64,000 nucleotides of DNA from an uncultured Treponema sp. GTDB lineage: Bacteria; Spirochaetota; Spirochaetia; Treponematales; Treponemataceae. The notes below the pieces were generated by a model. It ran no database searches, was not told where the DNA came from, and worked only from the letters and a program-made list of their open reading frames with translations. How positions within the stretch are numbered: position 1 is the stretch's first letter; every line of letters begins with the position of its first letter. Shown one piece after another: positions 24,778 to 34,125 of the stretch. A program made the translations under genes and the position numbers. Location: positions 186,001 through 250,000 of the forward strand of contig NZ_CAMCEC010000001.1 in the NCBI RefSeq assembly GCF_945873775.1, in the 5' to 3' direction.

Positions 24778-25444
24778 TTTTTCCTTTTGCCTTTAAATCA
24801 ATAAGGCGGCTTTCTGAAAGATTTGCCCACTCATATCCGCTGTAAGAATCAACTGTCTTTTGATAAAGCTCCGCGGCATTAGAATAATTTTCTGAAAGCT
24901 CTGAAACTCTTGCGGCGTTAAAAAGCGCGTGGGAAGCAAGATAAAAATCTTTTACATCTGCGGCAGACTTATAATAAGCCACAGCATCGTCATTTTTAGA
25001 AAGCTCTTCTGCGCAAACAGCGGCATTGTACATACATTCTGCATAAGTATACGCTTTTTTAGAAGCATTAGCAGCCTTTAGATAACAATCAAGCGCTTTT
25101 GCAAAATCCTTTTTTCCAAAGGCAATGTCCGCATAAAGCATATTTGCACGAACACCTGCAACATTTTTCTTTGAAAGATAAGGAGCTAGAGTTTCCTCTG
25201 CCTTTGCCTGGCGAGAAGCAATTTCATCATCTTCAATTCCGCCTGACTTTGCAACATAAGAATATTCAATTGAATCAATAGACGCAAGATCCTTTTTCTT
25301 ATTTGAATCAGAAATTGCAAACACTGTGCAAACAACCGCGGCAGCAACAACCAAAACAGCCACAGCGCAAACGAATATTTTTCTATTTTTAATAATGAAA
25401 TCTTCAATTTTTACATTTGCAGTAGCTTTTTTTCCCTTAGACAT
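24770..25444 (-). CDS. Membrane-anchored TPR protein, YfgM/BamD-like, 224 aa
   Basis: One N-terminal membrane segment (about residues 24-46) with a cytoplasmic basic start, then three to four TPR-like repeats to the end (ALDCYLKAANAS, CAEELSKNDDAVAYYKSA, SELSENYSNAAELYQKTV). YfgM-type proteins act near the Sec translocon as chaperone partners in the periplasm. The assignment is by architecture and is not certain. It sits in front of a lipoprotein with overlapping start, so it may support that product's export or assembly. Confidence 0.7.
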   Translation of the reverse strand: MSKGKKATANVKIEDFIIKNRKIFVCAVAVLVVAAAVVCTVFAISDSNKKKDLASIDSIEYSYVAKSGGIEDDEIASRQAKAEETLAPYLSKKNVAGVRANMLYADIAFGKKDFAKALDCYLKAANASKKAYTYAECMYNAAVCAEELSKNDDAVAYYKSAADVKDFYLASHALFNAARVSELSENYSNAAELYQKTVDSYSGYEWANLSESRLIDLKAKGKID

Positions 25445-25504
25445 TTTTTACTCCGAATATTTTTTTATTATATAGAATATCAGTTTTTTTGTCAAAACCT
25501 GAAG

Positions 25505-27052
25505 TCAAGTCCTGCGGATATTCAGCTCAGAAATAAGCTTTGAAACATAAGTGCGCTGAATATCAAGAATTTTTGCGGCGGCTGTCTGATTCCAATTCGT
25601 TTCCCGTAGAATTCTTTCAACATACTGTTTTTTAAATTCCGAAAGCGCATTCTTTAAGCTACGGTCTTTCATAAGTGAAAGTTCTTCTGCGCAATTTTTA
25701 ATTTCAGTGTTTTCCTGCAAATTTTCAGAATCCACAGGAAGCCGCAAGTCGTTCAGCTGAATAAAAGGCGGATTCCCGATTATACAAGCCCGCTCAATTG
25801 TATTCTCAAGCTCGCGGATATTTCCCGGCCACATATAAGAATAAATCGCTTTTTTTGCCGCTTCTGAAAATCCAAGAAAATCCTTGTGTATTTCAGCCTT
25901 GAATTTATTCAAAAAGAATTCGCACAAATCTTCAAGCTCGTCTCTACGCTCACGCAAAGGCGGAACTGCAATCGGAAGAACATTCAGCCTAAAATATAAG
26001 TCGCTTCTAAAAGTGCCTTCCTTTATCATTGCTTCCAAGTCGCGGTTTGTTGCGGCAATGATTCTTACATCAACTGAAATCGTATCGCAAGAACCAACAC
26101 GCTCAAACTTTTTTTCCTGAATCACACGCAAAAGCTTAGCCTGCAAGTCAAAAGGCAGCTCACCAATCTCGTCAAGAAAAATCGTTCCGCCGTCAGCCAT
26201 TTCAAACCGGCCTTTTCTTGCGGAAACAGCATCGGTAAAAGCGCCCTTTACGTGGCCAAAGAATTCAGACTCAAGCAAAGACGGACTTAAAGAAGCGCAG
26301 CTCACGCGGACAAACGGCTTGTTTTTTCTGTTGCTCAAAAGATGAATCTGCTCTGCAAAAAGCTCCTTGCCAACTCCGCTTTCACCGGTAATCAAGACAG
26401 AAGAATTAATCGCAGAAGCGCGCTTTATGTTTTCAATTAATGAAAGAACAAGAGGATTCCGCGCAATAAAAGGATGGTAGTCCTTGCCAGCGTCAACTAC
26501 ATATTGAAGCGCATTAAGCTGAACCTTGTTTTTTCTGTAGCGCAAGGCATTTTGGTAAGCAACAGCCGCCTGTTCGCCCAAAAGCTCAAGAATTTCAAGG
26601 TCGTCAGCAGTAAAGTCGCCATTATTCGCTTTATTAATCAGCTCGATAACGCCAACGCACTCGCCTTTCACGCTCATAGGAAAAGCTATCATGTTTCTTG
26701 TAACATATTTTGTTGTGTTTTGAACTGTGGAATTAAAGCGGGGATCGCTGTTTACATCATTGATTATGACCGACTGGCAATTTTCTGCAACCCAGCCAGC
26801 AATTGATTCTTTTTCAACAAGGATTTTTTTAACTTCGGAATTTTTAGGACCAAGACTGATATAAAATTCCAGTGAATTGATTTCTTTCCGCACAAGAAGA
26901 AGAGATGCGGCTTCACATTTGACCATAAGCATTGCTGATTCCAAAATTGAAACCAGCAATGTATCTGGATCTGCATAATTTAAATTTATGCGTGTATTAA
27001 TTTCAATGAGTGACTTTAGTCTGTCTAAAGAAATCAAACTGTTTCCACTCAT
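25505..27052 (-). CDS. Sigma-54-dependent activator: GAF + AAA+ + Fis-type HTH, 515 aa
   Basis: A GAF sensor fills about residues 15-185, followed by the sigma-54 activator AAA+ core: Walker [12 protein letters not shown] near 222, Walker [14 protein letters not shown] near 290, sensor and [10 protein letters not shown] arginine segments, and a C-terminal Fis-type HTH ([19 protein letters not shown]) that binds DNA. The loop that contacts sigma-54 reads GAFTDA instead of GAFTGA (codons at 26228-26245). The sensor has no obvious iron or cyclic-nucleotide signature. The regulated genes are not evident; it lies 12 bases from cmk-rpsA, on the same strand. Confidence 0.88.
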   Translation of the reverse strand: MSGNSLISLDRLKSLIEINTRINLNYADPDTLLVSILESAMLMVKCEAASLLLVRKEINSLEFYISLGPKNSEVKKILVEKESIAGWVAENCQSVIINDVNSDPRFNSTVQNTTKYVTRNMIAFPMSVKGECVGVIELINKANNGDFTADDLEILELLGEQAAVAYQNALRYRKNKVQLNALQYVVDAGKDYHPFIARNPLVLSLIENIKRASAINSSVLITGESGVGKELFAEQIHLLSNRKNKPFVRVSCASLSPSLLESEFFGHVKGAFTDAVSARKGRFEMADGGTIFLDEIGELPFDLQAKLLRVIQEKKFERVGSCDTISVDVRIIAATNRDLEAMIKEGTFRSDLYFRLNVLPIAVPPLRERRDELEDLCEFFLNKFKAEIHKDFLGFSEAAKKAIYSYMWPGNIRELENTIERACIIGNPPFIQLNDLRLPVDSENLQENTEIKNCAEELSLMKDRSLKNALSEFKKQYVERILRETNWNQTAAAKILDIQRTYVSKLISELNIRRT

Positions 27053-27063
27053 TGATTTTGTTT

Positions 27064-29409
27064 TTACTCTGCGTGGCTCTTTACGCTGTCGCCAATTGTG
27101 TAAGCTCTGTCATCATTGCTAGAAGACATATACTGTGAAATTTCAGCACGATCCTGAGCTCTCTTGTATTCCTTTACAGAGAAAGCAACGCGCTCCTTGT
27201 CCACATCAATTGAAACAACGTAAACGTTAACTTTATCACCAACATTGTATTTCTTTACAGCTTCTTCAAACGGAACATCACGGTCATCGCTAAGGTTTGC
27301 TTTGTTAACAAGACCTTCAATTCCATTAGGAGCTTTTACAAAGATTCCAAAGTCATTGATAGAAGTAACTTCACCTTCAAGAGTTCCGCCAACTTTATAT
27401 TCTTCAGCAAAAGCCTTCCAAGGATTGTCTGTAAGCTGCTTTACACCAACACGGATTCTGTGGTTTTCTGGATCGCAGTCCAAAACAACAACATCCAAAG
27501 GCTGGTCAACTTTGATTTCGCTTCCAGGGTGCTTGATTTTCTTTGTCCAAGAAAGATCCTCGCCAGCAAGGAAAGCGTCAATGCCTTCTTCAAGCTGAAC
27601 AAATGCGCCGCTGTTTGCAATCTTTACAACTTTGCCAGAAACTTTTGTTCCAACAGGATATTTTTCAGCAATTGAATCCCAAGGATTTTCTGTAACCTGC
27701 TTAAGACCAAGAGAAACGCGTCCGCCCTGAATATCATAGCCAAGAATCATGCATTCAACATCATCGCCTTCTTTTACCATGTCAGACGGCTTGTTGATTT
27801 TCTTTGTCCAGCTGAATTCAGAAATATGCGCAAGACCTTCAATTCCCTCTTCAAGCTCAATAAATGCGCCAAAGTCAGGAACTTTAGTAACTTTTCCCTT
27901 TACAATATCATTTACATGGTACTTTTCTTCAAAGTGAACCCACGGATCTTCTGTAAAGTGCTTAAGAGAAAGGTTGATTCTCTTTCCCTCTGGATCAAGA
28001 CGGATAACCTTAAGCTCGATTTCCTGTCCTTTTTTTACAAAATCCTTTGGACGAGTTACGTGTCCCCAGCTCATGTCATTGATGTGAAGAAGTCCGTCAA
28101 ATCCGCCAAGATCAATAAATGCGCCAAAGCTTGTGAATGACTTTACAACACCTTTTACTGTATCGCCAATCTTTACAGTTTCAAAGAATTTATCGCGGTT
28201 TTCGTTAATCTGCTCTTCAAGATACTTGCGGCGGTTTACAACAACATTGCGCTTGCCGTTGCTATAAAGCCGCTCAACATAGAACTTAGACTTTACGCCG
28301 ATAAGCTTGTCTTCTTTTTCAACTTTCTGAGCATCTGCCTGGCTGATTGGAAGGAATGCAGAAATTCCACCGCCAAGATTAACCATATATCCGCCTTTTG
28401 TAACAGAAGAAATAACACCTTCTACAGGAGTTTTCTGTTCAGAAGCAACCTTGAGTTCTTCCCAAAGACGTTTTTCATCGGCCTTCTGCTTTGAAACAAC
28501 AGGACCGTTTTTTCCAAACTGACTTACGAGATATACTGTAATTACATCTCCCTCTTTTGGAAGATTGCCAGCAAATTCAGCTACAGGAATTTTTCCTTCT
28601 GACTTGCAGTTTACGTCAACGAATACAATATCATCTGTAACTTGAACAACAGTAGCCTTTACATTAGCACCGTCTTCAACCGGCTCCATGTTATTAATAG
28701 ATGCTTCTAATTGTGTGTAAATGTTGTCGGAGCCCTGGGCACCATTCTTTTCCACTTCCTTTTCCATAGCAAACCCTTTTGATTTTATTTTGCTTTCGAT
28801 TATTGCACAAACATCATTTATGGTCAAGTCTGAAGTGTCAATATAGAATGCGTCTTTTGCTTTTTTTAGAGAGCCTTCCGCTTTGTTTCTGTCCATTTCA
28901 TCGCGCTTGATTATGGCGGCTTTTATTTCTTCAAGTGAAAGTCCGCTGACTCCCTGATCAAAACGTCTTTTTGCCTGAACATCAATGCTGGCATCAAGAT
29001 AAAACTTGAATTCCGCATCGGGAAACACAACAGTTGTCATGTCCCTGCCCTCGCAAATTATGCTAAGGCTTTTTACAATCTGCCTCATCCTTGAATTGAC
29101 AAAATGCCTAAGCTCAACAAAAGAAGAAACTTTTGAAACATTCGCGTCAACTTTATCCTGATGAAGCAAATCGTCAACATCTTTTCCGTTTAGAATAAGC
29201 CTTGCGTTCACATAGTCAAGCTTTTGCTTTTTTGCAAAGTCAACCACGGATTTTTCATCGTCAAGATTTATTCCAGAATCAAGCAAAGCAAGCGTAAGGG
29301 CGCGGTAAAAACTTCCGCTGTTTAAATATGTAAGATTCAAGTCTTTTGCGACTTTTCCAGCAACTGTGCTTTTTCCTGTTCCTGCAGGACCATCTATAGC
29401 AACAACCAT
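27064..29409 (-). CDS. cmk-rpsA: Fused cytidylate kinase and 30S ribosomal protein S1, 781 aa
   Basis: Residues 1 to about 215 are cytidylate kinase: GPAGTGKST near 7, GSFYRA (usually GAMYRA), CEGRDMTTVVFP and RRFDQG. After an acidic linker the rest is ribosomal S1 with six S1 RNA-binding repeats (from about 240), each with the GxVxxVxxxGAFVxL pattern, such as GVVKSFTSFGAFIDLGG and GKVTKVPDFGAFIELEEG. The two activities are normally separate, neighbouring genes. A single frame runs through both without a break, so the fusion is real. A separate S1 could still form by internal start. Treponema pallidum has the same arrangement to my knowledge, so this is lineage-typical. Confidence 0.95.
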   Translation of the reverse strand: MVVAIDGPAGTGKSTVAGKVAKDLNLTYLNSGSFYRALTLALLDSGINLDDEKSVVDFAKKQKLDYVNARLILNGKDVDDLLHQDKVDANVSKVSSFVELRHFVNSRMRQIVKSLSIICEGRDMTTVVFPDAEFKFYLDASIDVQAKRRFDQGVSGLSLEEIKAAIIKRDEMDRNKAEGSLKKAKDAFYIDTSDLTINDVCAIIESKIKSKGFAMEKEVEKNGAQGSDNIYTQLEASINNMEPVEDGANVKATVVQVTDDIVFVDVNCKSEGKIPVAEFAGNLPKEGDVITVYLVSQFGKNGPVVSKQKADEKRLWEELKVASEQKTPVEGVISSVTKGGYMVNLGGGISAFLPISQADAQKVEKEDKLIGVKSKFYVERLYSNGKRNVVVNRRKYLEEQINENRDKFFETVKIGDTVKGVVKSFTSFGAFIDLGGFDGLLHINDMSWGHVTRPKDFVKKGQEIELKVIRLDPEGKRINLSLKHFTEDPWVHFEEKYHVNDIVKGKVTKVPDFGAFIELEEGIEGLAHISEFSWTKKINKPSDMVKEGDDVECMILGYDIQGGRVSLGLKQVTENPWDSIAEKYPVGTKVSGKVVKIANSGAFVQLEEGIDAFLAGEDLSWTKKIKHPGSEIKVDQPLDVVVLDCDPENHRIRVGVKQLTDNPWKAFAEEYKVGGTLEGEVTSINDFGIFVKAPNGIEGLVNKANLSDDRDVPFEEAVKKYNVGDKVNVYVVSIDVDKERVAFSVKEYKRAQDRAEISQYMSSSNDDRAYTIGDSVKSHAE

Positions 29410-29422
29410 AACAACCTCTTTT

Positions 29423-30127
29423 TTAATTTTTGCAAAGTCTAAGAAGGGCTTTAACTTCGTCTTGAGTCAAATCCCTGAACTGCCCAAACTGAAGTTCTCC
29501 AACTCCAACGCAGCCAATTCTTATGCGCATAAGGCTTTTTATTCCCACTTCATACTTTTCAAATACACGGCGGATTTCACGGTTTTTTCCTTCAACAAGA
29601 ACGATTCTCATTCTATGTGAATTAAGCTCGCGGGCATCTTTGCAGCGGTAGAAAACTCCGTCGATTCTGATTCCGTCCATAAAATCATCCGCAAGAAAAC
29701 GCGGCATAGGAAGGCTTGTGTCCACAATGTATTCTTTTTCAAGCTCCGCGGAAGGATGTGAAAGTTTTGCGGCGAAGTCTCCGTCGTTTGTAAAAATAAT
29801 AAGGCCGCTTGAAAACATATCAAGTCTGCCAACATTGTAAAGACGCTCCGAATAAGCTTCCTTGAGCAAATCCGCCGCAACAGGCCGACCTTTTTCATCG
29901 CTTGCGGAACACACGTATCCAGAAGGCTTATTTAAAAGAACATAACATTTTTTTTCTTCAAGGTGGATTTCTTTTTCATCAACACAGACTTTGTCTTGGA
30001 CGTCGACTTTAGTTCCAAGCTCTGTTACAACAGTTCCGTTTACGGTAACGCGTCCAGCGCAAATAATCGCTTCGCTGGCACGGCGGCTTGCAACACCGCA
30101 TTTCGCCATGTACTGCTGAAGGCGCAT
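29423..30127 (-). CDS. rluB: rRNA pseudouridine synthase, RsuA/RluB family
   Basis: S4 domain at the N-terminus (MRLQQYMAKCGVASRRASEA) and catalytic Asp in NVGRLDMFSSGLIIFTNDGD near residue 97, the RsuA/RluB/RluE class. It isomerises a uridine in 23S rRNA, most likely by analogy with RluB. ATG 30127 fits the S4 domain start; the longer frame would overlap scpB by 83 bases. It lies 28 bases after scpB, as in many bacteria where scpA, scpB and rluB are linked. Confidence 0.9.
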   Translation of the reverse strand: MRLQQYMAKCGVASRRASEAIICAGRVTVNGTVVTELGTKVDVQDKVCVDEKEIHLEEKKCYVLLNKPSGYVCSASDEKGRPVAADLLKEAYSERLYNVGRLDMFSSGLIIFTNDGDFAAKLSHPSAELEKEYIVDTSLPMPRFLADDFMDGIRIDGVFYRCKDARELNSHRMRIVLVEGKNREIRRVFEKYEVGIKSLMRIRIGCVGVGELQFGQFRDLTQDEVKALLRLCKN

Positions 30128-30155
30128 AACGTCTTCTTTTTTCTCTTTTGAATTA

Positions 30156-30815
30156 TTAACGGGCAAGTTCGAACCTCTCGCTTTCTTTTTCATCAAGCTG
30201 CGGCAAATCGGCAATGCTCTGTAAATGGAAGAATTCAAGAAACTCTTTTGTTGTGCCGTACATGACAGGTTTTCCGGGAATATCTTTTTTTCCGACTTCC
30301 TTTATAAACTTTCTGTCAAGCAAAACACGCATCATGTTGTCCACATTTACATGGCGGATGCTTTCGATTTCCGCACGCGTTATAGGCTGACTGTAAGCAA
30401 TTATCGACAAAGTTTCAATAGCGGCACGGCTTAACCTGCCTTCATTCTTTTTTCCATACCGCTCTTTTACAAAGTCAAAGCATTCTCTTTTTGGCGTAAG
30501 AGTCCAGCCTCCGATAATCATCGAAAGCTCAATTCCTGAATCCGCATTTGAATATTTTTCTTTTAGACGCTCTATGCATTCTTCAATTACATTAGGAGCC
30601 ATCTTTGTTATCTTTGAAAGATTTTCAACAGTCTGAGGCTCGCTTTCCAAAAAAAGAACAGTTTCCAAAAGAGCAGTTTCTGTATCAAGATTTAATTCTG
30701 CCCGGCGCTTTTCAAGGTCATTTTCAGCTTCATCCAAGGTATCTTCCAAAGCCTCTATATTTTCATTTGGTTCTTTTTTTTCCTCTGAAATCATGCCGCT
30801 TTCTGCTTCCTGCAT
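30156..30815 (-). CDS. scpB: Segregation and condensation protein B
   Basis: 219 aa. Two winged-helix domains form the kleisin-binding partner of the SMC complex: the N-terminal part begins after an acidic tail (residues about 1-40), then SLPKSQPITRAEIE-type winged helix with RAAIETLSIIAYSQPITRAEIE near 140-165, the diagnostic ScpB motif. The acidic extension of about 40 residues is longer than usual. ATG 30815 has GGAG about 12 bases upstream and overlaps the end of scpA by 25 bases, so translation is coupled. Confidence 0.93.
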   Translation of the reverse strand: MQEAESGMISEEKKEPNENIEALEDTLDEAENDLEKRRAELNLDTETALLETVLFLESEPQTVENLSKITKMAPNVIEECIERLKEKYSNADSGIELSMIIGGWTLTPKRECFDFVKERYGKKNEGRLSRAAIETLSIIAYSQPITRAEIESIRHVNVDNMMRVLLDRKFIKEVGKKDIPGKPVMYGTTKEFLEFFHLQSIADLPQLDEKESERFELAR

Positions 30816-31546
30816 ATTTTTATATCTCCAAACATTTTATTTTGATATATTTCAACTAAATTCAATTTTACTGCTTCAAGAATCGCCATAAAAGCGCAAA
30901 TCACGTCAAGTTCGTTGCCTTTTCTAGTTATCAAGTCTGTAAACATGCATTCGCTTTTCTTTTCCAAAAGCTCGTTTATCAAGGCTATTTTTTCATTCGG
31001 AGCAATATCCTCGCCCATGTTCAAAAGACGCTCATCCGGATTTACATTTGTAAGATTCCTAAAAATCTTCTGCATATCCTGAAGCAAAGCCCAAGTGTCC
31101 ATTTTTTTCCACTGGGAATCATCTTCGTCAAATGGAAGCGTTCTTTCTATTTTTTTTCGCTCAAAGCTCCATTCGCTCTGCTCTTCCTGCTCTTCCATTA
31201 AAACAGAAAGCTTTTTAAAACGCTGATATTCAATAAGCTGCTCAACAAGTTCTTCGCGGGGATCTTCCATGCTTTCATCGTCATCATAGCGGACTTCAAC
31301 AGGCAAAAGCAAACGGCTCTTTATGCACGCAAGTTTTGCAGCCCAAAGATAGAATTCGCTCAAATCCTGCAAGTCAAGCTCAACCGCATAATCAAGATAG
31401 TCCTGAAACTGCTCTGTAATTTCCGCAATCGGAATATCATAGATGTTTATTTTATTTTCGCGTATAAGGCTCCATAAAAGATCAAGAGGTCCTTCAAATG
31501 TTCCTGCCATAAATTTTCTATGACAAACTGTCCGTTCTTGTTCCAT
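30791..31546 (-). CDS. scpA: Segregation and condensation protein A (kleisin)
   Basis: 251 aa. N-terminal FEGPLDLLWSLIRENKINIYDIPIAEITEQF is the conserved ScpA start, and the C-terminal winged helix lies in the last about 60 residues. It bridges SMC heads and is required for chromosome compaction and segregation. The gene starts at ATG 31546 and overlaps scpB at its end. folK lies 22 bases upstream. Confidence 0.95.
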   Translation of the reverse strand: MEQERTVCHRKFMAGTFEGPLDLLWSLIRENKINIYDIPIAEITEQFQDYLDYAVELDLQDLSEFYLWAAKLACIKSRLLLPVEVRYDDDESMEDPREELVEQLIEYQRFKKLSVLMEEQEEQSEWSFERKKIERTLPFDEDDSQWKKMDTWALLQDMQKIFRNLTNVNPDERLLNMGEDIAPNEKIALINELLEKKSECMFTDLITRKGNELDVICAFMAILEAVKLNLVEIYQNKMFGDIKICRKQKAA

Positions 31547-31568
31547 TTTGCGCTCCGAAGCAATATTT

Positions 31569-32075
31569 TTAAAACGAACAATATTTTTCCACCCGCTGAT
31601 CCTTTAAAAGCTCCAGTTTTTTTCCGTAGAATTCTATGTCCGCTTTATTAACATCGGCATTTTTTTGCAAAACTTCAAGAAAAGGCGCAAGAACAAACGC
31701 TCTTTCTAAAAGACGCTCATGCGGAATCACAAGATTTTCTTTTTTTACAGTCTGATTTCCAAAAAGCTCTATGTCAATGTCCAAGGAGCGCGGGCCGTTT
31801 CTAAATTCAAGGCTTCTGTCGCGTCCGAATTTCTGTTCAATTGAATGGATTTTTTCAAGAAGAGAATCAGGAGTTCCGCTGAAATTTCCAACGGCAACCA
31901 TATTATAAAAATCATCTTGCTCGCAGACATACATGGCAGCAGTTCTATATATAGAAGAAACTTCAAGCTCATGTATAAAATCTGCAAGGCAAGAGCAGGC
32001 TCTTTTTAAAAGCTCAAGGGAAGAAAACGCCCCGAAACTTTTATTAGAGCCAAGCCCCAAAACAACACGTTCCAT
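31569..32075 (-). CDS. folK: 6-hydroxymethyl-7,8-dihydropterin pyrophosphokinase
   Basis: 168 aa. GLGSN near the N-terminus (residues 6-10) and RNGPRSLDIDIELFG near 94, the HPPK signature with the metal-binding DxD pair, plus the C-terminal IPHERLLERAFVLAPF segment. It makes the activated pterin for folate. It lies 6 bases from recA on the same strand. Confidence 0.93.
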   Translation of the reverse strand: MERVVLGLGSNKSFGAFSSLELLKRACSCLADFIHELEVSSIYRTAAMYVCEQDDFYNMVAVGNFSGTPDSLLEKIHSIEQKFGRDRSLEFRNGPRSLDIDIELFGNQTVKKENLVIPHERLLERAFVLAPFLEVLQKNADVNKADIEFYGKKLELLKDQRVEKYCSF

Positions 32076-32081
32076 AAAAAA

Positions 32082-33359
32082 TTAGAAAAGCTCGTCTGGA
32101 ACAGGCTTGTCTTCCGAAGCGGCTTTTGCAAGGCTTGCTGCCTTTGACTTTGTTGTTTTTGCAGGTTTTTCTTCTGCGGCAGGAGCAGCTGGAGCTTTTT
32201 CAGCAGGCTTTTCTTCTTTTGCAGGAGATTCAGCAATAGAGCCAGTTCCAACGCCTTTTGCACGCATTTCCTTTTCGTATTGAAGAATCTGCTCTTTTGT
32301 TACAACTTCGCCTTCTTTTGTGCGCAAAATCTGTCCGGGGAAAATCTTTTCACGCAGAGTATTTTCAAGCTCCATTTTAAATGCCGGATTGTTTTCTATG
32401 TAAGCGACCGCATTTTCTTTTCCCTGGCCAACTTTTTCATCTCCTCTTGTGTACCAGGCGCCGCGTTTGTCTATAAGCCCATGTTTTACAGAAGAGTCCA
32501 AAATAGATGCAGCGGAAGAAATTCCTTTTCCGAAGTAAATATCAAGCTCAACCTTGCGGAATGGAGGAGCAACTTTGTTCTTTACAATTTTTACACGCAC
32601 GCGGTTTCCTACAGCATCCTCTTCGCCCTTGCCGTCAATTGATTCAATTCTGCGGATTTCAAGACGAATAGAAGAATAGAATTTCAGCGCGTTTCCGCCC
32701 GTTGTAGTTTCAGGATTTCCAAACATAACGCCAATTTTCATGCGAATCTGGTTTATAAAGACTACAATGCACTTGCTCTTTCCGACAATGGCAGTAAGCT
32801 TTCTAAGCGCCTGGCTCATAAGACGAGCCTGCAAGCCCATAACGGAATCTCCCATTTCGCCTTCAATTTCTTTTTGAGGAGTAAGGGCGGCAACTGAATC
32901 CACAACAATTATGTCAACTGCGCCAGAACGTACAAGGTTTTCACAAATTTCAAGAGCCTGCTCTCCAGTATCTGGCTGGCTCACCCAAAGCTCGTCAATG
33001 TTTACACCAAGATTTTTGGCATAAACAGGATCTAAAGCGTGCTCAGCGTCAATAAAAGCCGCAATTCCGCCAAGCTTTTGAGCCTCGGCAACAGCATGAA
33101 GCGCAAGAGTTGTTTTTCCAGAGCTTTCAGGACCGTACATTTCAATTACACGTCCGCGCGGATAGCCTCCGATTCCAAGGGCTTCGTCAAGCAATATTGA
33201 GCCTGAAGGAACAACATCAATAGAAGCAGTGTCTGTTTTTGTTCCAAGCTTCATCAAAGAGCCAGTGCCGAACTGCTTTTCAATCTGAAGCCTTGCAGCT
33301 TCCAAGGCCTTTAACTTTTCCGACATTTCAACCGGAAACTTTTCTTCTGTCTTAGCCAT
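32082..33359 (-). CDS. recA: Recombinase RecA
   Basis: ATP-dependent strand-exchange protein of homologous recombination. Walker [10 protein letters not shown] near residue 70, [16 protein letters not shown], Walker B region [12 protein letters not shown]2 region [20 protein letters not shown]. About 425 aa, longer than the usual 350: after the normal core (to about residue 365) follows an Ala/Pro/Lys/Glu-rich tail with the repeated EEKPAEK / EEKPAKT motif, a low-complexity extension. ATG 33359 has GGAG 6 bases upstream; a TTG four codons earlier is not needed. I see no LexA-type box in the upstream DNA. Confidence 0.97.
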   Translation of the reverse strand: MAKTEEKFPVEMSEKLKALEAARLQIEKQFGTGSLMKLGTKTDTASIDVVPSGSILLDEALGIGGYPRGRVIEMYGPESSGKTTLALHAVAEAQKLGGIAAFIDAEHALDPVYAKNLGVNIDELWVSQPDTGEQALEICENLVRSGAVDIIVVDSVAALTPQKEIEGEMGDSVMGLQARLMSQALRKLTAIVGKSKCIVVFINQIRMKIGVMFGNPETTTGGNALKFYSSIRLEIRRIESIDGKGEEDAVGNRVRVKIVKNKVAPPFRKVELDIYFGKGISSAASILDSSVKHGLIDKRGAWYTRGDEKVGQGKENAVAYIENNPAFKMELENTLREKIFPGQILRTKEGEVVTKEQILQYEKEMRAKGVGTGSIAESPAKEEKPAEKAPAAPAAEEKPAKTTKSKAASLAKAASEDKPVPDELF

Positions 33360-33556
33360 TTTTTTCTCCAATATAACAGCAGGAATAAAATCTTAAACAG
33401 AAAACAGTGGAAACTAAAGCTCCAAACTTCTTAGTTTAAGATTTTATAACTTTATATACATTTTTTTTAATTTTATGCACTGAATTCAAAAAAATCTTTA
33501 AAAATATACCATAAAAAAAAATAGTTTTAAAGTGGGGAGAAGAAATGCAATTGATT

Positions 33557-33680
33557 TTTGTCAGGGGACCTTGCAAGAATTTTTTGCAAGGGGTGCTGAC
33601 ATGTACACGCAAGGGGGTCTTGCAAGCATTTGTCAGGGGGCCTTGCAAAGCCACGCAAGCCTATTTGACGTGTACACGTA
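33557..33680. repeat. Direct repeats and CGTGTACACG palindromes in a gene-free stretch
   Basis: TTTGTCAGGGGACCTTGCAA (33557) and TTTGTCAGGGGGCCTTGCAA (33629) differ by one base, with CTTGCAAG palindromes nearby at 33569 and 33619. ACATGTACACGC (33599) and ACGTGTACACGT (33668-33679, a perfect palindrome) repeat around them. The stretch 33372-33892 holds no complete gene; the remnant at 33699 is the only coding-like piece. Confidence 0.6.
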
Positions 33681-33698
33681 AGAACATAATGCAGAATG

Positions 33699-33779
33699 CT
33701 ATTTAGCAGTACGGACAAGGCGGAAACCGTAGTCAGCATTGTCAGTTTCATCACGATAATACAGATAGTAGCGTTGCTG
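33699..33779 (-). pseudogene. 3' remnant of an FGE-sulfatase/C-type-lectin-fold gene
   Basis: Read on the minus strand, the last 26 codons spell QQRYYLYYRDETDNADY followed by GFRLVRTAK and a TAG stop at 33699-33701. This is the typical end of formylglycine-generating-enzyme-type (SUMF1) domains, GFRLVR, common as repeated genes in Treponema. In-frame TAA lies about 11 codons further upstream, and no N-terminal part is found, so only the last few dozen bases remain. In other Treponema this domain is the diversified target (TvpA) of a diversity-generating retroelement, but no reverse transcriptase is seen here. Confidence 0.7.
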
Positions 33780-33892
33780 GACAAAGACAAATAAAAAACA
33801 AAACTTGCCTTTTTAGCAAATTTCAAGTATTATTTTTTTAGAAGATTTCTATATTAATAGAAGTTTTCCACACACACAAACCGAGGTATTTT

Positions 33893-34063
33893 ATGGCTTA
33901 CAAAATTTCATCGGACTGCATCAACTGCGGAGCATGTGAAGGCGAATGTCCTTCAGAAGCAATCAGCGAAGTAAACGACAAGCGTCAGATTAATGCTGAC
34001 AACTGCGTAAGCTGCGGATCTTGCGCTTCTGTATGTCCAGTTGGAGCAATCTCAGAAGAGTAA
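33893..34063 (+). CDS. 2[4Fe-4S] ferredoxin, 56 aa
   Basis: Small electron carrier: CINCGACEGECP (residues 9-20) and CVSCGSCASVCP (38-49), two CxxCxxCxxxCP clusters as in clostridial-type ferredoxin. ATG 33893 fits the conserved MAYKISSDC start; CCGAGGT about 10 bases upstream is the ribosome site. A strong terminator follows, so it is its own transcription unit. It is too short for usual ORF cut-offs. Confidence 0.95.
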   Translation: MAYKISSDCINCGACEGECPSEAISEVNDKRQINADNCVSCGSCASVCPVGAISEE

Positions 34064-34086
34064 CAGCCACAAGCTGTTAAAGAACA

Positions 34087-34125
34087 AGGCTGTTCAAGAA
34101 TGTTTTCTTGAGCAGCCCTTTTTTT
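34087..34125 (+). terminator. Strong intrinsic terminator after ferredoxin, touching the next start codon
   Basis: GGCTGTTCAAGA and TCTTGAGCAGCC pair perfectly but for one G-T wobble around a short loop, then eight T residues. The next gene's ATG (34126) follows directly on the T-tract. Confidence 0.85.

Noticed and set aside
29366-29620. Plus-strand 84-codon frame within rluB and cmk
   Set aside because: It is antisense to two clear conserved genes, without supporting signals.
33360-33440. A LexA-type SOS box upstream of recA
   Set aside because: No match to GAACN4GTTC or CTGTN8ACAG-like palindromes is visible in the 80 bases before the start.
33527-33826. A 99-codon minus-strand gene between recA and ferredoxin
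   Set aside because: The real similarity is in another frame over 33699-33779 (the end of an FGE-type protein); the 99-codon frame is a shadow and spans repeats.
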